Assembly (NCBI GenBank): GCA_038240605.1
Contig: JBBSDP010000023.1
Location: 10,318-74,317, forward strand
Length of the DNA: 64,000 nucleotides
Origin: JBBSDP01 sp038240605
Lineage (GTDB): Bacteria; Planctomycetota; Phycisphaerae; Tepidisphaerales; Tepidisphaeraceae
Direction of reading: 5' to 3'
This document shows, piece after piece, positions 8,869-16,836 of this stretch. Made by a program: the position numbers and the translations under genes. The notes beneath the pieces were generated by a model. The model did not search any database and was not told where the DNA came from. It was given only the letters and a program-made list of their open reading frames with translations. Within the stretch, counting starts at the first letter, position 1; every line of letters begins with the position of its first letter.

Positions 8869-9720
8869 ATGAAGATTCGAAAGGCGGTCATCACCGCAGC
8901 CGCGCCGAGCCAGCGCGCCCTGCCGCTGCAATCGCTCGTCGACCGGGACGGGGTCCAGAAATCCGCCCTGCGGATCATCCTGGAAGAGGCCGCCAGTGCC
9001 GGCGCCGAGGAAATCGGGCTGGTCATCAATCCGGGCGATCAGAAAGCTTATAGTGAAGCCGCCGGCGATTTCGCAAGCCGGCTTCACTTCGTCGAACAGC
9101 CCAACGCGCGCGGATATGGCCACGCCCTCCGGTGCGCCAGGGCGTTCGTCGGCAACGATCCGTTCCTCCACCTCGTCAGCGACCACCTCTACGTCAGCCG
9201 GGCCGCCACACGCTGCGCCCAGCAGCTTGTCCGCGTGGCTGAAGCGGAGAGCTGCTCGGTTTCCGGCGTACAGCCGACGCGCGAAAACGAGATCACCTAT
9301 TACGGCACGCTCGGCGGCCGGCGCGTGCACGGACAGAACCAGCTCTATGAGGTGGAGAACGTCATCGAGAAGCCGACGCCCACCGAGGCCGAGCAGACGC
9401 TGATCGTGCCCGGGCTGCGCGCCGGGAATTACCTCTGCTTCTTTGGGATGCACGTGCTGACGCCGTCGGTGATGGGCCTGCTCGAGGAATGCATGCGCGA
9501 CCTGGCGGCGGGCGATCGGCTGCAGCTCTCACCCGCCCTGGCGAAGCTGGCCACGCGCGAGCGGTACCTGGCGCTGGATGTACAGGGAGCCCGCTACAAC
9601 ATCGGCGTGCGTTACGGCCTGCTCTTCGCCCAGCTCGCCCTGAGCTTCGACGGCAACGATCGCGACGAGATCCTCACGCAGATGGTCGAGCTGCTCGCGA
9701 GCCGGGAGCGATCGGCATAG
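8869..9720 (+). CDS. GalU-like nucleotidyltransferase with an altered nucleotide loop
   Basis: 283 residues with the overall layout of GalU-type UTP-glucose-1-phosphate uridylyltransferases: QKSALRIILEEAASAGAEEI (~31-50), then FVEQPNARGYGHALRCAR (~75-92), FLHLVSDHLY and a VIEKP segment (~166-170). The pyrophosphorylase loop near residue 10, normally GGxGTRFLPAT, reads AAAPSQRALPLQ here, so the glycines that wrap the nucleotide phosphates are missing. Activity may be lost or altered. It lies only 36 bases upstream of the kinase-uridylyltransferase fusion and is probably co-transcribed, suggesting a joint role in nucleotide-sugar supply. Confidence 0.8.
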   Translation: MKIRKAVITAAAPSQRALPLQSLVDRDGVQKSALRIILEEAASAGAEEIGLVINPGDQKAYSEAAGDFASRLHFVEQPNARGYGHALRCARAFVGNDPFLHLVSDHLYVSRAATRCAQQLVRVAEAESCSVSGVQPTRENEITYYGTLGGRRVHGQNQLYEVENVIEKPTPTEAEQTLIVPGLRAGNYLCFFGMHVLTPSVMGLLEECMRDLAAGDRLQLSPALAKLATRERYLALDVQGARYNIGVRYGLLFAQLALSFDGNDRDEILTQMVELLASRERSA

Positions 9721-9756
9721 AAATCCCTGTACCCGCTTTCACTGACCGTCACGAGA

Positions 9757-12700
9757 ATGTCTTCCGAACTGATCCGCATCATCACCGCGCAGGAGCCCGA
9801 GGTTCGCGACCGGTCGCTGGACGCGTTTTGCCAGGATGCCAGCCTGGCGCAATTGCTGGTGGAATGCGAAGCGCTCGACGCCTTCCGCCGGCAGAGCGGC
9901 AACCTGTACGAGCGCGTGCGGGCCCTGTTCTTCCTCTACGCGATCCATCGCTTCCACATCCCCCGCAAGGCGGGCTGCCCGGCCACCGGCAAGATTCCGT
10001 TCGACGGGTACGGCAAGCTGCTGAACCGCCGCTTCGAGGAAGCGATCGACGTCTTCCTGACGGCGCAGCACCACGAAGGCCCCAGCGACCCGATCTCCAG
10101 CGCCCTCGCCGCCGCTTATCACGATCTCGGATTCCAGACGCTGGCCAACCAGGTCCGCCGCAGCGTGCGCTCGGTGCGCGGGAATCAGTGGATGTTCCGC
10201 GTCGGTCATCCGGCGGATCAGCCATTGCGCCTTCGCCCGGAATTGCTTCAGCGATCGGCGAGCGACGGGTCATTCCCGATCCTGGCGGAGACGACGCCGG
10301 TGCGGATGGACCTGACCCACAGCGCCTGGAGCGACATCTTTTTCCTGGGGATGGATTACCCGCAGGGGGCGCGGGTGCTGAACATCTCGATCGACCTGGC
10401 GGTGCGCGGTCGCGACGCGGCGCCCAAGCCACCCGTCGAAGCGTACCTTCGCGTGATCGATGAGCCCGTGCTGCGGCTGGTGAGCGTGGACTTGGCCGCC
10501 CACGCCGACATAACGAATCTGCCGGAGGTCTTCGACTTCGCCAAGGATTACCTGGGATTGCTCAAGGCGGCGGTGATCGCATCGGGCATCGTGCCGCCGG
10601 GGCTGGAGGGCTCCGGTCGTACGTTGGCCGAATTGCTGTCGCGCGTGGTCGGTCCGGGCCTGGGACTGGAGATCGTCAGTAGCGTCAACAACATCCCCAA
10701 GGGATCACGGCTGGCGGTGTCGACGAACCTCCTGGGGTCGCTGACCTCCGCGTGCATGCGCGCGACCGGGCAGGCCAAGAGCCTGACCGGGCCGCTCCGC
10801 GAAGAGGAACGCCGGCTTGTCGCCGCCCGCGCCATCCTCGGTGAATGGATCGGTGGATCGGGGGGCGGCTGGCAGGATTCGGGCGGTGTGTGGCCGGGAA
10901 TGAAGCTGATCACCGGCGCGCCGGCATGCGAGGGAGACCCGGAATTGGGCGTGAGCCGGGGCCGGCTCCTCCCGACGCACAAGATCCTCGATCAACGCGA
11001 CGCCCCCGAGTCCGTGCGGCAACATTTGCAAGAAAGCCTCGTGCTGGTGCACGGCGGGATGGCACAGAACGTCGGGCCGATCCTGGAGATGGTGACGGAA
11101 AAATATCTGCTGCGCTCCGGACCGGAATGGGAAGCGCGCGGCAAGGCCATCGGCATCCTGGATCGCATCCTGGGCGCGCTGGCCACCGACAACGTGCGCG
11201 ACGTGGGTGCGGCAACGACGGAGAATTTCTTCGGCCCGCTTCAGGCAATCATCCCCTGGGCCAGCACGCACTACACGGAAACGCTCATTGCCCGCGTGCG
11301 CGAAAAGTTCGGCGCGGATTTCTGGGGATTCTGGATGCTCGGCGGCATGTCGGGCGGCGGGATGGGATTCATCTTCGCGCCACAGCGCAAGCAGGCCGCA
11401 CAGGACTTCCTCCAGGAGGTCATGAGCCGGACCAAGCGCGAGCTGCAAAACGCCCTGCCGTTCGCGATGGAGCCGGTCGTCTACAACTTCGCGATCAACC
11501 CGCACGGCACCTTCGCCCGGCTCTTGAACGGCGACGATGCGCTGCTCCCGCCCGGATATTACGCGTTCATGGCGCCGCAGTGGTTGCGAACCGATCCGCG
11601 GCAGCTTGGGCCGCTCCGCCGGGCCGAACTGGACCGCTTCGGCGCCGCCTGTCGTGGGGACCCGGCGCTGGCGGGCATGGTCGAGACGCTCTTCGATCGC
11701 CTGCTGCCCCGCGGCCGGACGAGCGGCGGCACGACGCAGAGCCTCAGCGAGTTGCTCACAGAGCATGGGTTCGACAACTCACAGCACGAGCAGATTCGCC
11801 TGGACCTGAAGAACGGCCGCACCGGTCTGTCGCAGAACCGCCTGCCACCCGCCACGCCGATTCACGACGTACGGCCCGAGGATGTCGTTGACCTGAGCGA
11901 ACCCGACCGGCCTGATGGCCGCGAACAGTGGCGGCAGCTTGGCACGCGGGCGCTGCGCGAAGGGGAAGTGGCGGTGGTGAGCCTCGCCGCCGGCGCCGGA
12001 AGCCGCTGGACACAGGGGGCCGGCGTCGTGAAGGCGCTGCATCCGTTCTGCAAGTTGGGCGGCCGCCACCGGACGTTCATCGAAGTTCACCTGGCCAAGA
12101 GCCGTCGCGTGGGCCGCTTGCATGGCGCGGCGCTGCCGCACCTCATCGCGACCAGCTATCTCACCCACGAGCCGATCGAAAGCTTTCTGGCCGCGCGCGA
12201 GGGATATCAATACCCCGGGCCGCTGGTCCTGTCGCCCGGGCGGACGGTCGGCCTGCGAATGGTGCCGACGGCGCGCGACCTGCGTTTCGCCTGGGAGGAA
12301 ATGCCGCAGAAACGGCTCGACGAGCAGCAGCAGAAGGTGCGCGACAGCCTCCGTGCCGCGCTCATCGGCTGGGCACAGCGCACCGGCGAGGCGACCGATT
12401 ACACCGATAACCTTCCCTCGCAGTGCCTCCACCCTGTTGGCCACTGGTTCGAGATTCCCAACCTGCTCCGCAACGGCGTGCTCGATCGGCTGCTCGGCGA
12501 ACGGCCCCAGCTGAAACACCTAATGCTGCACAACATCGACACCGTTGGCGCCGACGTCGACCCGACGCTCCTCGGCCTGCACCAGGCTGGCGGCTCATGC
12601 CTGACCTTCGAGGTGATCACCCGCCGGCTGGAAGATCGCGGCGGCGGGCTGGCGCGGGTGAACGATCGGGTGCGCCTGCTGGAAGGCCTGGCGATGCCGC

Positions 12701-13095
12701 GCGAGGAAGATGAGTTCGCCCTCTCGTACTACAACACGATGACGACGTGGATCGACATCCCCCAGTTGCTGGACGTCTTCGGCCTGAAGCGCGACGAGCT
12801 TTCCGACGCCGACAAGGTCGCCGCTTCCATCCGCAACATGGCGACGAAAATGCCGACGTACATCACCCTCAAAGACGTGAAGAAACGCTGGGGACACGGG
12901 CAGGAGGATGTCTTCCCGGTCGCACAGTTCGAGAAGCTCTGGGGGGATATGACTGCCCTCCCAGAGGTGAGCTGCGCGTACGCCGTCGTTCCCCGGATGC
13001 GCGGGCAGCAGCTCAAGGACCAGGCCCAGCTCGATGCATGGCTCCGCGACGGCTCCGCCGCCTTCGTGGAATCGCTGTGTGAATGGGATTCCTGA
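9757..13095 (+). CDS. Fused fucokinase-type GHMP sugar kinase and UDPGP-family uridylyltransferase
   Basis: 1112 residues in four parts. Residues 1-170 are helical and unrecognised. A GHMP kinase of the L-fucokinase type follows: TPVRMDLTHSAWSD (~180-195), NIPKGSRLAVSTNLLGSL in place of the usual PKGSGLGTSS loop (~311-328), GGGWQDSGG (~369-377, with the catalytic-type Asp) and a C-terminal LGGMSGGGMGF (~528-538). The last ~370 residues are a UDPGP-type transferase: LAAGAGSRW (~743-751), HPVGHWFEIPNLL (~892-904) and HNIDTVGADVDP (~926-937). A kinase making a sugar-1-phosphate that is then uridylylated is the natural reading. The sugar is unknown. Domain order is opposite to Bacteroides Fkp and plant FKGP. 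Confidence 0.85.
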   Translation: MSSELIRIITAQEPEVRDRSLDAFCQDASLAQLLVECEALDAFRRQSGNLYERVRALFFLYAIHRFHIPRKAGCPATGKIPFDGYGKLLNRRFEEAIDVFLTAQHHEGPSDPISSALAAAYHDLGFQTLANQVRRSVRSVRGNQWMFRVGHPADQPLRLRPELLQRSASDGSFPILAETTPVRMDLTHSAWSDIFFLGMDYPQGARVLNISIDLAVRGRDAAPKPPVEAYLRVIDEPVLRLVSVDLAAHADITNLPEVFDFAKDYLGLLKAAVIASGIVPPGLEGSGRTLAELLSRVVGPGLGLEIVSSVNNIPKGSRLAVSTNLLGSLTSACMRATGQAKSLTGPLREEERRLVAARAILGEWIGGSGGGWQDSGGVWPGMKLITGAPACEGDPELGVSRGRLLPTHKILDQRDAPESVRQHLQESLVLVHGGMAQNVGPILEMVTEKYLLRSGPEWEARGKAIGILDRILGALATDNVRDVGAATTENFFGPLQAIIPWASTHYTETLIARVREKFGADFWGFWMLGGMSGGGMGFIFAPQRKQAAQDFLQEVMSRTKRELQNALPFAMEPVVYNFAINPHGTFARLLNGDDALLPPGYYAFMAPQWLRTDPRQLGPLRRAELDRFGAACRGDPALAGMVETLFDRLLPRGRTSGGTTQSLSELLTEHGFDNSQHEQIRLDLKNGRTGLSQNRLPPATPIHDVRPEDVVDLSEPDRPDGREQWRQLGTRALREGEVAVVSLAAGAGSRWTQGAGVVKALHPFCKLGGRHRTFIEVHLAKSRRVGRLHGAALPHLIATSYLTHEPIESFLAAREGYQYPGPLVLSPGRTVGLRMVPTARDLRFAWEEMPQKRLDEQQQKVRDSLRAALIGWAQRTGEATDYTDNLPSQCLHPVGHWFEIPNLLRNGVLDRLLGERPQLKHLMLHNIDTVGADVDPTLLGLHQAGGSCLTFEVITRRLEDRGGGLARVNDRVRLLEGLAMPREEDEFALSYYNTMTTWIDIPQLLDVFGLKRDELSDADKVAASIRNMATKMPTYITLKDVKKRWGHGQEDVFPVAQFEKLWGDMTALPEVSCAYAVVPRMRGQQLKDQAQLDAWLRDGSAAFVESLCEWDS

Positions 13096-13133
13096 TCGCT
13101 CGAGGGGGCGGCGAGCCAATCGACGTTGCGTAT

Positions 13134-13187
13134 GTAGGGTGGGCTCGGCCCACCGCATCGTCAACTGGTGGGCCAAGCCCACCCTAC
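13134..13187. repeat. Palindromic repeat GTAGGGTGGGC family, copy 1
   Basis: Inverted repeat with 21-base arms, left GTAGGGTGGGCTCGGCCCAC and right (other strand) GTAGGGTGGGCTTGGCCCAC, separated by 12 bases. It lies between the 3' ends of the fusion gene and mqnC. The right arm contributes the TAG stop codon of mqnC (13184-13186). A second copy is at 48246-48306. The arms could form a strong hairpin in either transcript and so might act as a transcript end, though no T-run follows. Confidence 0.85.
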
Positions 13188-14665
13188 GTTTCGCCGAGGA
13201 GAGGGAGCTGCACCTTCATGCGCTGGCCCGCTTCATCGGCATCGAGGCCTGGAGCGGCACCGATGAATTGCTTGTCGATCTTGCGCACGTTTCGCACCGG
13301 TGCATGATCGGCGGGGCGAAGGTCGGGGGAATCCGGCCCATCGTGACGCCTGAGCACGTGGTAATACTGGTCGCGCTGGGCCGGCGTCCAGCCCGCGTCG
13401 CGAATCAGCCGGCAGATCTCGCGCTCGCTGAGCTTGTACGTGGTGCCGGCGGCGCTGACCACGTTTTCCTCCATCATCACGCTCCCCATGTCGTTGGCGC
13501 CGAAGAACATCGCCAACTGCCCCACCTTCGCCCCCATCGTCACCCAACTGCTCTGGAGCGACGCAATGTTGTCGAAGAAGAGGCGTGCGATCGCCAGTGT
13601 GCGAAGGTACTCGTGCGCGCCCGCCATGCGAACGACACGGCCGCGAAGGATGTCGTCATTCGTCGAGTCATCGAACGGACCGTACACCGCCGGATCCCAC
13701 TCCTTCGCGCGTCCGAGCGGCGTGTTCTCGCGCTGGAAGGGCCAGTGGATGAACGCGGCGTAGCGACCGCGCCGAACAGTGCTGAGTGCTGGGTGCTGAG
13801 TGCTGAGGGGGGATTGCGCGAATACGCCCGGCCATCGCGCCTGCACGTGGGCGATCATTTGTTCCGGCTCTTCACCGAACCCTGAACCCTGAACCCTGAA
13901 CCCTCCCGCTGAACCCTGAACTCCGAACCCTCCCAGCGCCAGCGCATAATCCTGCATGTCGCGCAAGGCCGACATGTGCTCGACGCGCTCGCGCAGGAAC
14001 TCGATGTGGCCGATCAGCATGGTGCAGGAGGTGTTCAGGCCCTCCTCGTGGGCGACGCGCATCACGCGCATCCAATCATCGCCACTGCATTTTCCCAGGC
14101 CGATCCGACGGCGCACGCGCGGGGCGAAGATCTCACCGCCGCCGCCCGGGATCGTGTCGAGTCCGGCGGCATGGAAACGGCGGATGATCTCGCGGACATC
14201 CAGATTGAAGAAGCGCTCGAACTCGACGAACTCCGGCGGGGAAAATGCGTGAATGTGGATCGTCGGGAAATTCGTCTTGATGTAGCGCAGCAAATCTTCG
14301 TAGTAACTGATTGGCAGGGCGTCGTTCATGCCTCCCTGCATCAGGATCTGCGTGCCGCCGATCGCGATCAGCTCGCGGATTTTTTCGCCGATCTGCTCGT
14401 AATTCAGCGTGTAACTGTCGGCATCTTCATGGTCGCGCCGGAACGCACAGAACGTGCACTTGGCGGTGCAGACGTTCGTGTAGTTGATGTTCCGGTCGAT
14501 GACGTAGGTGCGGTAATCGTAAGGATGAAGCCGTTGCGAAACCGCGGCCGCCCACTCCCCCAGGTCGTGAATCGACGGGTAATGGTAGAGTTCCAGCGCC
14601 TGCGCGTCGGTAAGGCGGGCAGCGCCGGAAATCACTGCATCGATGTCGAACGACAGCTTCGCCAT
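13184..14665 (-). CDS. mqnC: Cyclic dehypoxanthine futalosine synthase, with repeat-encoded insertions
   Basis: 493 residues. It is the radical SAM enzyme that cyclises dehypoxanthine futalosine in the futalosine route to menaquinone. The [4Fe-4S] ligands are C66, C70 and C73 in NVCTAKCTFCAF. RNINYTNVC, LMQGGMNDALPISYYEDLLR and GLDTIPGGGGEIF are hallmark segments. The protein is about 120 residues longer than the usual ~370. Part of the excess is two in-frame insertions, residues ~244-263 (GFRVQGSGF repeats) and ~286-296 (PLSTQHPALST), encoded by two different heptanucleotide arrays. The core resumes with RGRYAAFIHWPFQREN. No other mqn gene is visible here. Confidence 0.93.
   Translation of the reverse strand: MAKLSFDIDAVISGAARLTDAQALELYHYPSIHDLGEWAAAVSQRLHPYDYRTYVIDRNINYTNVCTAKCTFCAFRRDHEDADSYTLNYEQIGEKIRELIAIGGTQILMQGGMNDALPISYYEDLLRYIKTNFPTIHIHAFSPPEFVEFERFFNLDVREIIRRFHAAGLDTIPGGGGEIFAPRVRRRIGLGKCSGDDWMRVMRVAHEEGLNTSCTMLIGHIEFLRERVEHMSALRDMQDYALALGGFGVQGSAGGFRVQGSGFGEEPEQMIAHVQARWPGVFAQSPLSTQHPALSTVRRGRYAAFIHWPFQRENTPLGRAKEWDPAVYGPFDDSTNDDILRGRVVRMAGAHEYLRTLAIARLFFDNIASLQSSWVTMGAKVGQLAMFFGANDMGSVMMEENVVSAAGTTYKLSEREICRLIRDAGWTPAQRDQYYHVLRRHDGPDSPDLRPADHAPVRNVRKIDKQFIGAAPGLDADEAGQRMKVQLPLLGET
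13778..13807. repeat. Heptanucleotide tandem array AGTGCTG, inside mqnC
   Basis: Four 7-base units in the order AGTGCTG, AGTGCTG, GGTGCTG, AGTGCTG, plus two bases. The array is in frame with mqnC on the opposite strand and encodes LSTQHPALST. The same units in the same order, with one difference in the fourth, occur at 58957-58984. Confidence 0.9.
13877..13932. repeat. Heptanucleotide tandem array GAACCCT (TTCAGGG family), inside mqnC
   Basis: Tandem CTGAACC-type units interrupted by short variants (CCCTCCCGCT and CTCCGAACC). They encode a repeated F-x-V-Q-G-S peptide in MqnC. A longer array of the same unit lies at 21626-21705. Confidence 0.9.
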
Positions 14666-14775
14666 GGCCGCGAAAGTGTACGTCTACGCCCACCGTCGGC
14701 CAAGCCAGGACCCGTTTGTCACGAGTTTCAACGTCGATGAAAGGCGCTCGCAGACGGGAAGCGGCGGGCTCAGCT

Positions 14776-15195
14776 TCAGCGACGACGGCCACCGACACTG
14801 TTGTCCATCGCCGCTTCACCTGGACCCAGCGCGCGGATCGCCAGCAGCGCCGCCAGCAGCAGCAGGACGTATTCGGCTCCGCCATTCCGCATGAAAAAGC
14901 CATGCCGCAGGTGGACACCCAGGAGGGCGACGAGCATGACGATCATGAGCGGGACAGTCGCCAGGCGCGTCATGAGGCCGAGGATGAGAAAGAGCCCGCA
15001 CAGCAGTTCCGCCGTGCCGGCCAGCAGCGCCGAGAGGTAAGGGAGCGGGATGTGCATCTCCGCGAACATGGCGGCGGTCGCGTGCGGGCCGAGGCTGAAC
15101 CACTTCTGCCCGCCGTGCATGAGGAAGGTGAATCCCACGACGACGCGCAGGAGCGCGATGCTCCAGCGCTGTGCTTCAGACGATGTCCGCGCCAT
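14776..15195 (-). CDS. DoxX-family membrane protein
   Basis: 139 residues from the ATG at 15195 (MARTSSEAQRWSIALLRVVV). Four hydrophobic helices at about 12-32, 52-72, 76-93 and 105-122 carry the DoxX signature FLMHGGQKWF (~24-33), followed by AELLCGLFLILGLMTRLA. DoxX proteins are small quinone-linked or redox-associated membrane proteins, and the precise role varies. A longer frame to 15249 adds a polar lead that is not needed. It is divergently flanked by a repeat-filled gap. Confidence 0.85.
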   Translation of the reverse strand: MARTSSEAQRWSIALLRVVVGFTFLMHGGQKWFSLGPHATAAMFAEMHIPLPYLSALLAGTAELLCGLFLILGLMTRLATVPLMIVMLVALLGVHLRHGFFMRNGGAEYVLLLLAALLAIRALGPGEAAMDNSVGGRRR

Positions 15196-15240
15196 CTGGC
15201 TCCTTGACCCTGGGCAGGCAGTGTACTGGCGCGCGGGCTT

Positions 15241-15565
15241 ATTCACCACAGAGAGCGTGGAAGAGAGCCCCGGGGATGCGGAGACACGGAGAATAGAATC
15301 GACGAAACTTCTTTATCTTCTCCGCGCACTCCGCGTCTGCTCCGAAAACATTCGTGGGAAGGAAAGAGGCGCAGCGTGCCGCGACCGTGAGGGCGCGATG
15401 GGCGTGGTGCCGCACACATACCACGCTCCCTGACGGTCGCGGCTCGCTACGGTAGGCCGCGGCCGCGGTCTTCATTGGCTCAGGGCAAGGCGGAGACTCA
15501 TGTCCAACTCTGCGGCGAATCCCTCTTCAATTTCTCTCTGTGCTCGCTGTGTCTGCGTGGTGAAT
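15241..15565. repeat. Composite intergenic repeat with CACAGAG-type ends
   Basis: The 380-base gap between the DoxX and pirin genes is made largely of repeat sequence. An ATTCACCACAGAGA motif at the left end is mirrored by TCTCTGTG...GCGTGGTGAAT at the right end. The second GCCGCGACCGT palindrome sits in between. A relative of the outer motif (TTCACCGCAGAGACCCAGAG) occurs at about 50935. I see no gene in this gap. Confidence 0.6.
15374..15447. repeat. REP-like palindromic repeat, copy 2 (GCCGCGACCGT family)
   Basis: Arms GCGTGCCGCGACCGTGAGGG (left) and, on the other strand, GCGAGCCGCGACCGTCAGGG (right), with a ~26-base loop. It shares the GCCGCGACCGT core with the element at 5956-6025 but has diverged in loop and flanks, as expected of an old dispersed family. 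Confidence 0.85.
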
Positions 15566-15575
15566 CTCCCGTGCG

Positions 15576-16274
15576 TCACGGCAGGTCGAGGAGGATGATC
15601 TCTGAATCGTGCGTTGCCTCGATCGTCAGCGTCAACCCGCCGGCGGCTCGGGCCTGGTCGGCCTTCTCCACGGGCTTGCCGTTAACGGTCAGCGCGCCGT
15701 CGATGACGAACAGGTACGCGTGGCGCTTCTCGCCACCGTCGAGCGAGACGCGCTGTCCGGCGGACAGTTTCGAGACGTAGATCGTCGCGTCCTGGTCGAT
15801 CGCCAGCGTGTCCGGCGTCTGGCCGGACGACACGACCGGCAGGAGCCGGCCGCTTCGCTGCCCGGCGGAAAACTGCCGCTGCTCCCACCGCGGCGCATTG
15901 TCACGGCGACGCGGCATGACCCAGAGTTGGAGCAGATGGACCGGCTGGTCCGGCGACGGGTTGAACTCCGAGTGGACGATTCCGCGCCCGGCGGACATCA
16001 CCTGCACTTCGCCCGGGTGGACGACGCCGCGGTTGCCGAGCTGGTCGCGGTGCTCGAGCTGACCGTCGATCACGTAGGTGATGATCTCCATGTCCCGGTG
16101 CGGGTGCATCGGGAAACCCTGGCCCGGCTGGATCACGTCGTCGTTGAAGACGCGCAGCGCGCTCCAGTACATGTTTTCCGGGTCGTAGTAGTCGGAGAAC
16201 GAGAAGTGCCAGTTGGTCTGCAGCCAGCCGTGGTCGGCCGAGTGGCGATCCCGCGATCGGATGACATTAATCAT
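15576..16274 (-). CDS. Pirin-family cupin protein
   Basis: 232 residues. The start at 16274 (MINVIRSRDRHSADHGW) is supported by an AAGGAG ribosome-binding site about eight bases upstream. The N-terminal cupin carries the pirin metal motif PMHPHRDMEIITYVIDGQLEHRD split over residues ~53-76, with ligands His, His, His and Glu, and GRGIVHSEFNPS (~92-103). A C-terminal cupin follows (~165-232). Bacterial pirins of this form (YhhW/YhaK-like) can act as quercetin dioxygenases; the physiological substrate is unknown. It lies directly downstream of a marR gene and is probably controlled by it. Confidence 0.9.
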   Translation of the reverse strand: MINVIRSRDRHSADHGWLQTNWHFSFSDYYDPENMYWSALRVFNDDVIQPGQGFPMHPHRDMEIITYVIDGQLEHRDQLGNRGVVHPGEVQVMSAGRGIVHSEFNPSPDQPVHLLQLWVMPRRRDNAPRWEQRQFSAGQRSGRLLPVVSSGQTPDTLAIDQDATIYVSKLSAGQRVSLDGGEKRHAYLFVIDGALTVNGKPVEKADQARAAGGLTLTIEATHDSEIILLDLP

Positions 16275-16298
16275 GGCATGACTCCTTATGACGATAGT

Positions 16299-16308
16299 CG
16301 TGATAACG
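16299..16308. promoter_or_regulatory. Candidate MarR operator upstream of pirin gene
   Basis: CGTGATAACG, 25 bases before the pirin start, in the short gap after the marR stop. Extended on the minus strand it shares the ten-base core GTTATCACGA with 16808-16818 in front of marR itself. The core is an imperfect palindrome. Inference only. Confidence 0.4.
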
Positions 16309-16329
16309 ATTATAGTACGCCGGCGGGCG

Positions 16330-16791
16330 TCACTCGGTTCGTTCGCGTGCCAGGCGCAGCAGTTCGGCGAGCGTCCGCAGGCGCCCCTTGCCGATCGAGC
16401 CGAGCTGGCGGCGGTGCAGCTGGAGGATCGGCTTGTCCAGCGACGCGGCGAGCCGTGCCCCCTCCGGGCTGATCGCCGCGCAGACGACCCGTCGATCGCT
16501 CGGGTCGCGATGCCGGGCGATGAGGCCGCGGCCTTCGAGGCGATCGAGCAGGCGTGTGACGTCCGGGTCGTGGGTGAGCATCCGCCGTCCGATCTGCCCG
16601 CACGGCAGTCCGGGCCGCCCCGCCGCCCGCAGAATGCGAAGCACGTTGTAGTGGGTCGGCGATAGGCCATAGGGCTTCAGCAGCTCAGCCGCCTCGGTTT
16701 CCAGCACGTCGGCAGTACGGAGGATGTTCAGGAACGCCGCCTGCTCGGGGCTGCGCCGGGTATCGGATGGGTCGGGGGAGCGGTCTATCAT
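16330..16791 (-). CDS. MarR-family transcriptional regulator
   Basis: 153 residues. Winged-helix layout: LKPYGLSPTHYNVLRILRAA (~39-58), recognition helix region CGQIGRRMLTHDPDVTRLLD (~64-83), then the wing RRDPSDRRVVCAAISPEG near residues 93-110 (DPSDRR is the standard MarR wing motif). Dimerisation helices lie at both ends. It is placed to regulate itself and the downstream pirin gene, 56 bases away; a shared 10-base core in front of both supports this. The effector is unknown. Confidence 0.9.
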   Translation of the reverse strand: MIDRSPDPSDTRRSPEQAAFLNILRTADVLETEAAELLKPYGLSPTHYNVLRILRAAGRPGLPCGQIGRRMLTHDPDVTRLLDRLEGRGLIARHRDPSDRRVVCAAISPEGARLAASLDKPILQLHRRQLGSIGKGRLRTLAELLRLARERTE

Positions 16792-16807
16792 TGCGGGGGA
16801 TAATAAA

Positions 16808-16818
16808 TGTTATCACGA
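16808..16818. promoter_or_regulatory. Candidate MarR operator upstream of marR
   Basis: TGTTATCACGA in an AT-rich stretch 17 bases before the marR start. It shares GTTATCACGA with the site upstream of the pirin gene. Its position fits autoregulation. Confidence 0.4.
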
Positions 16819-16836
16819 TTAATGTCGATGCGCCAA

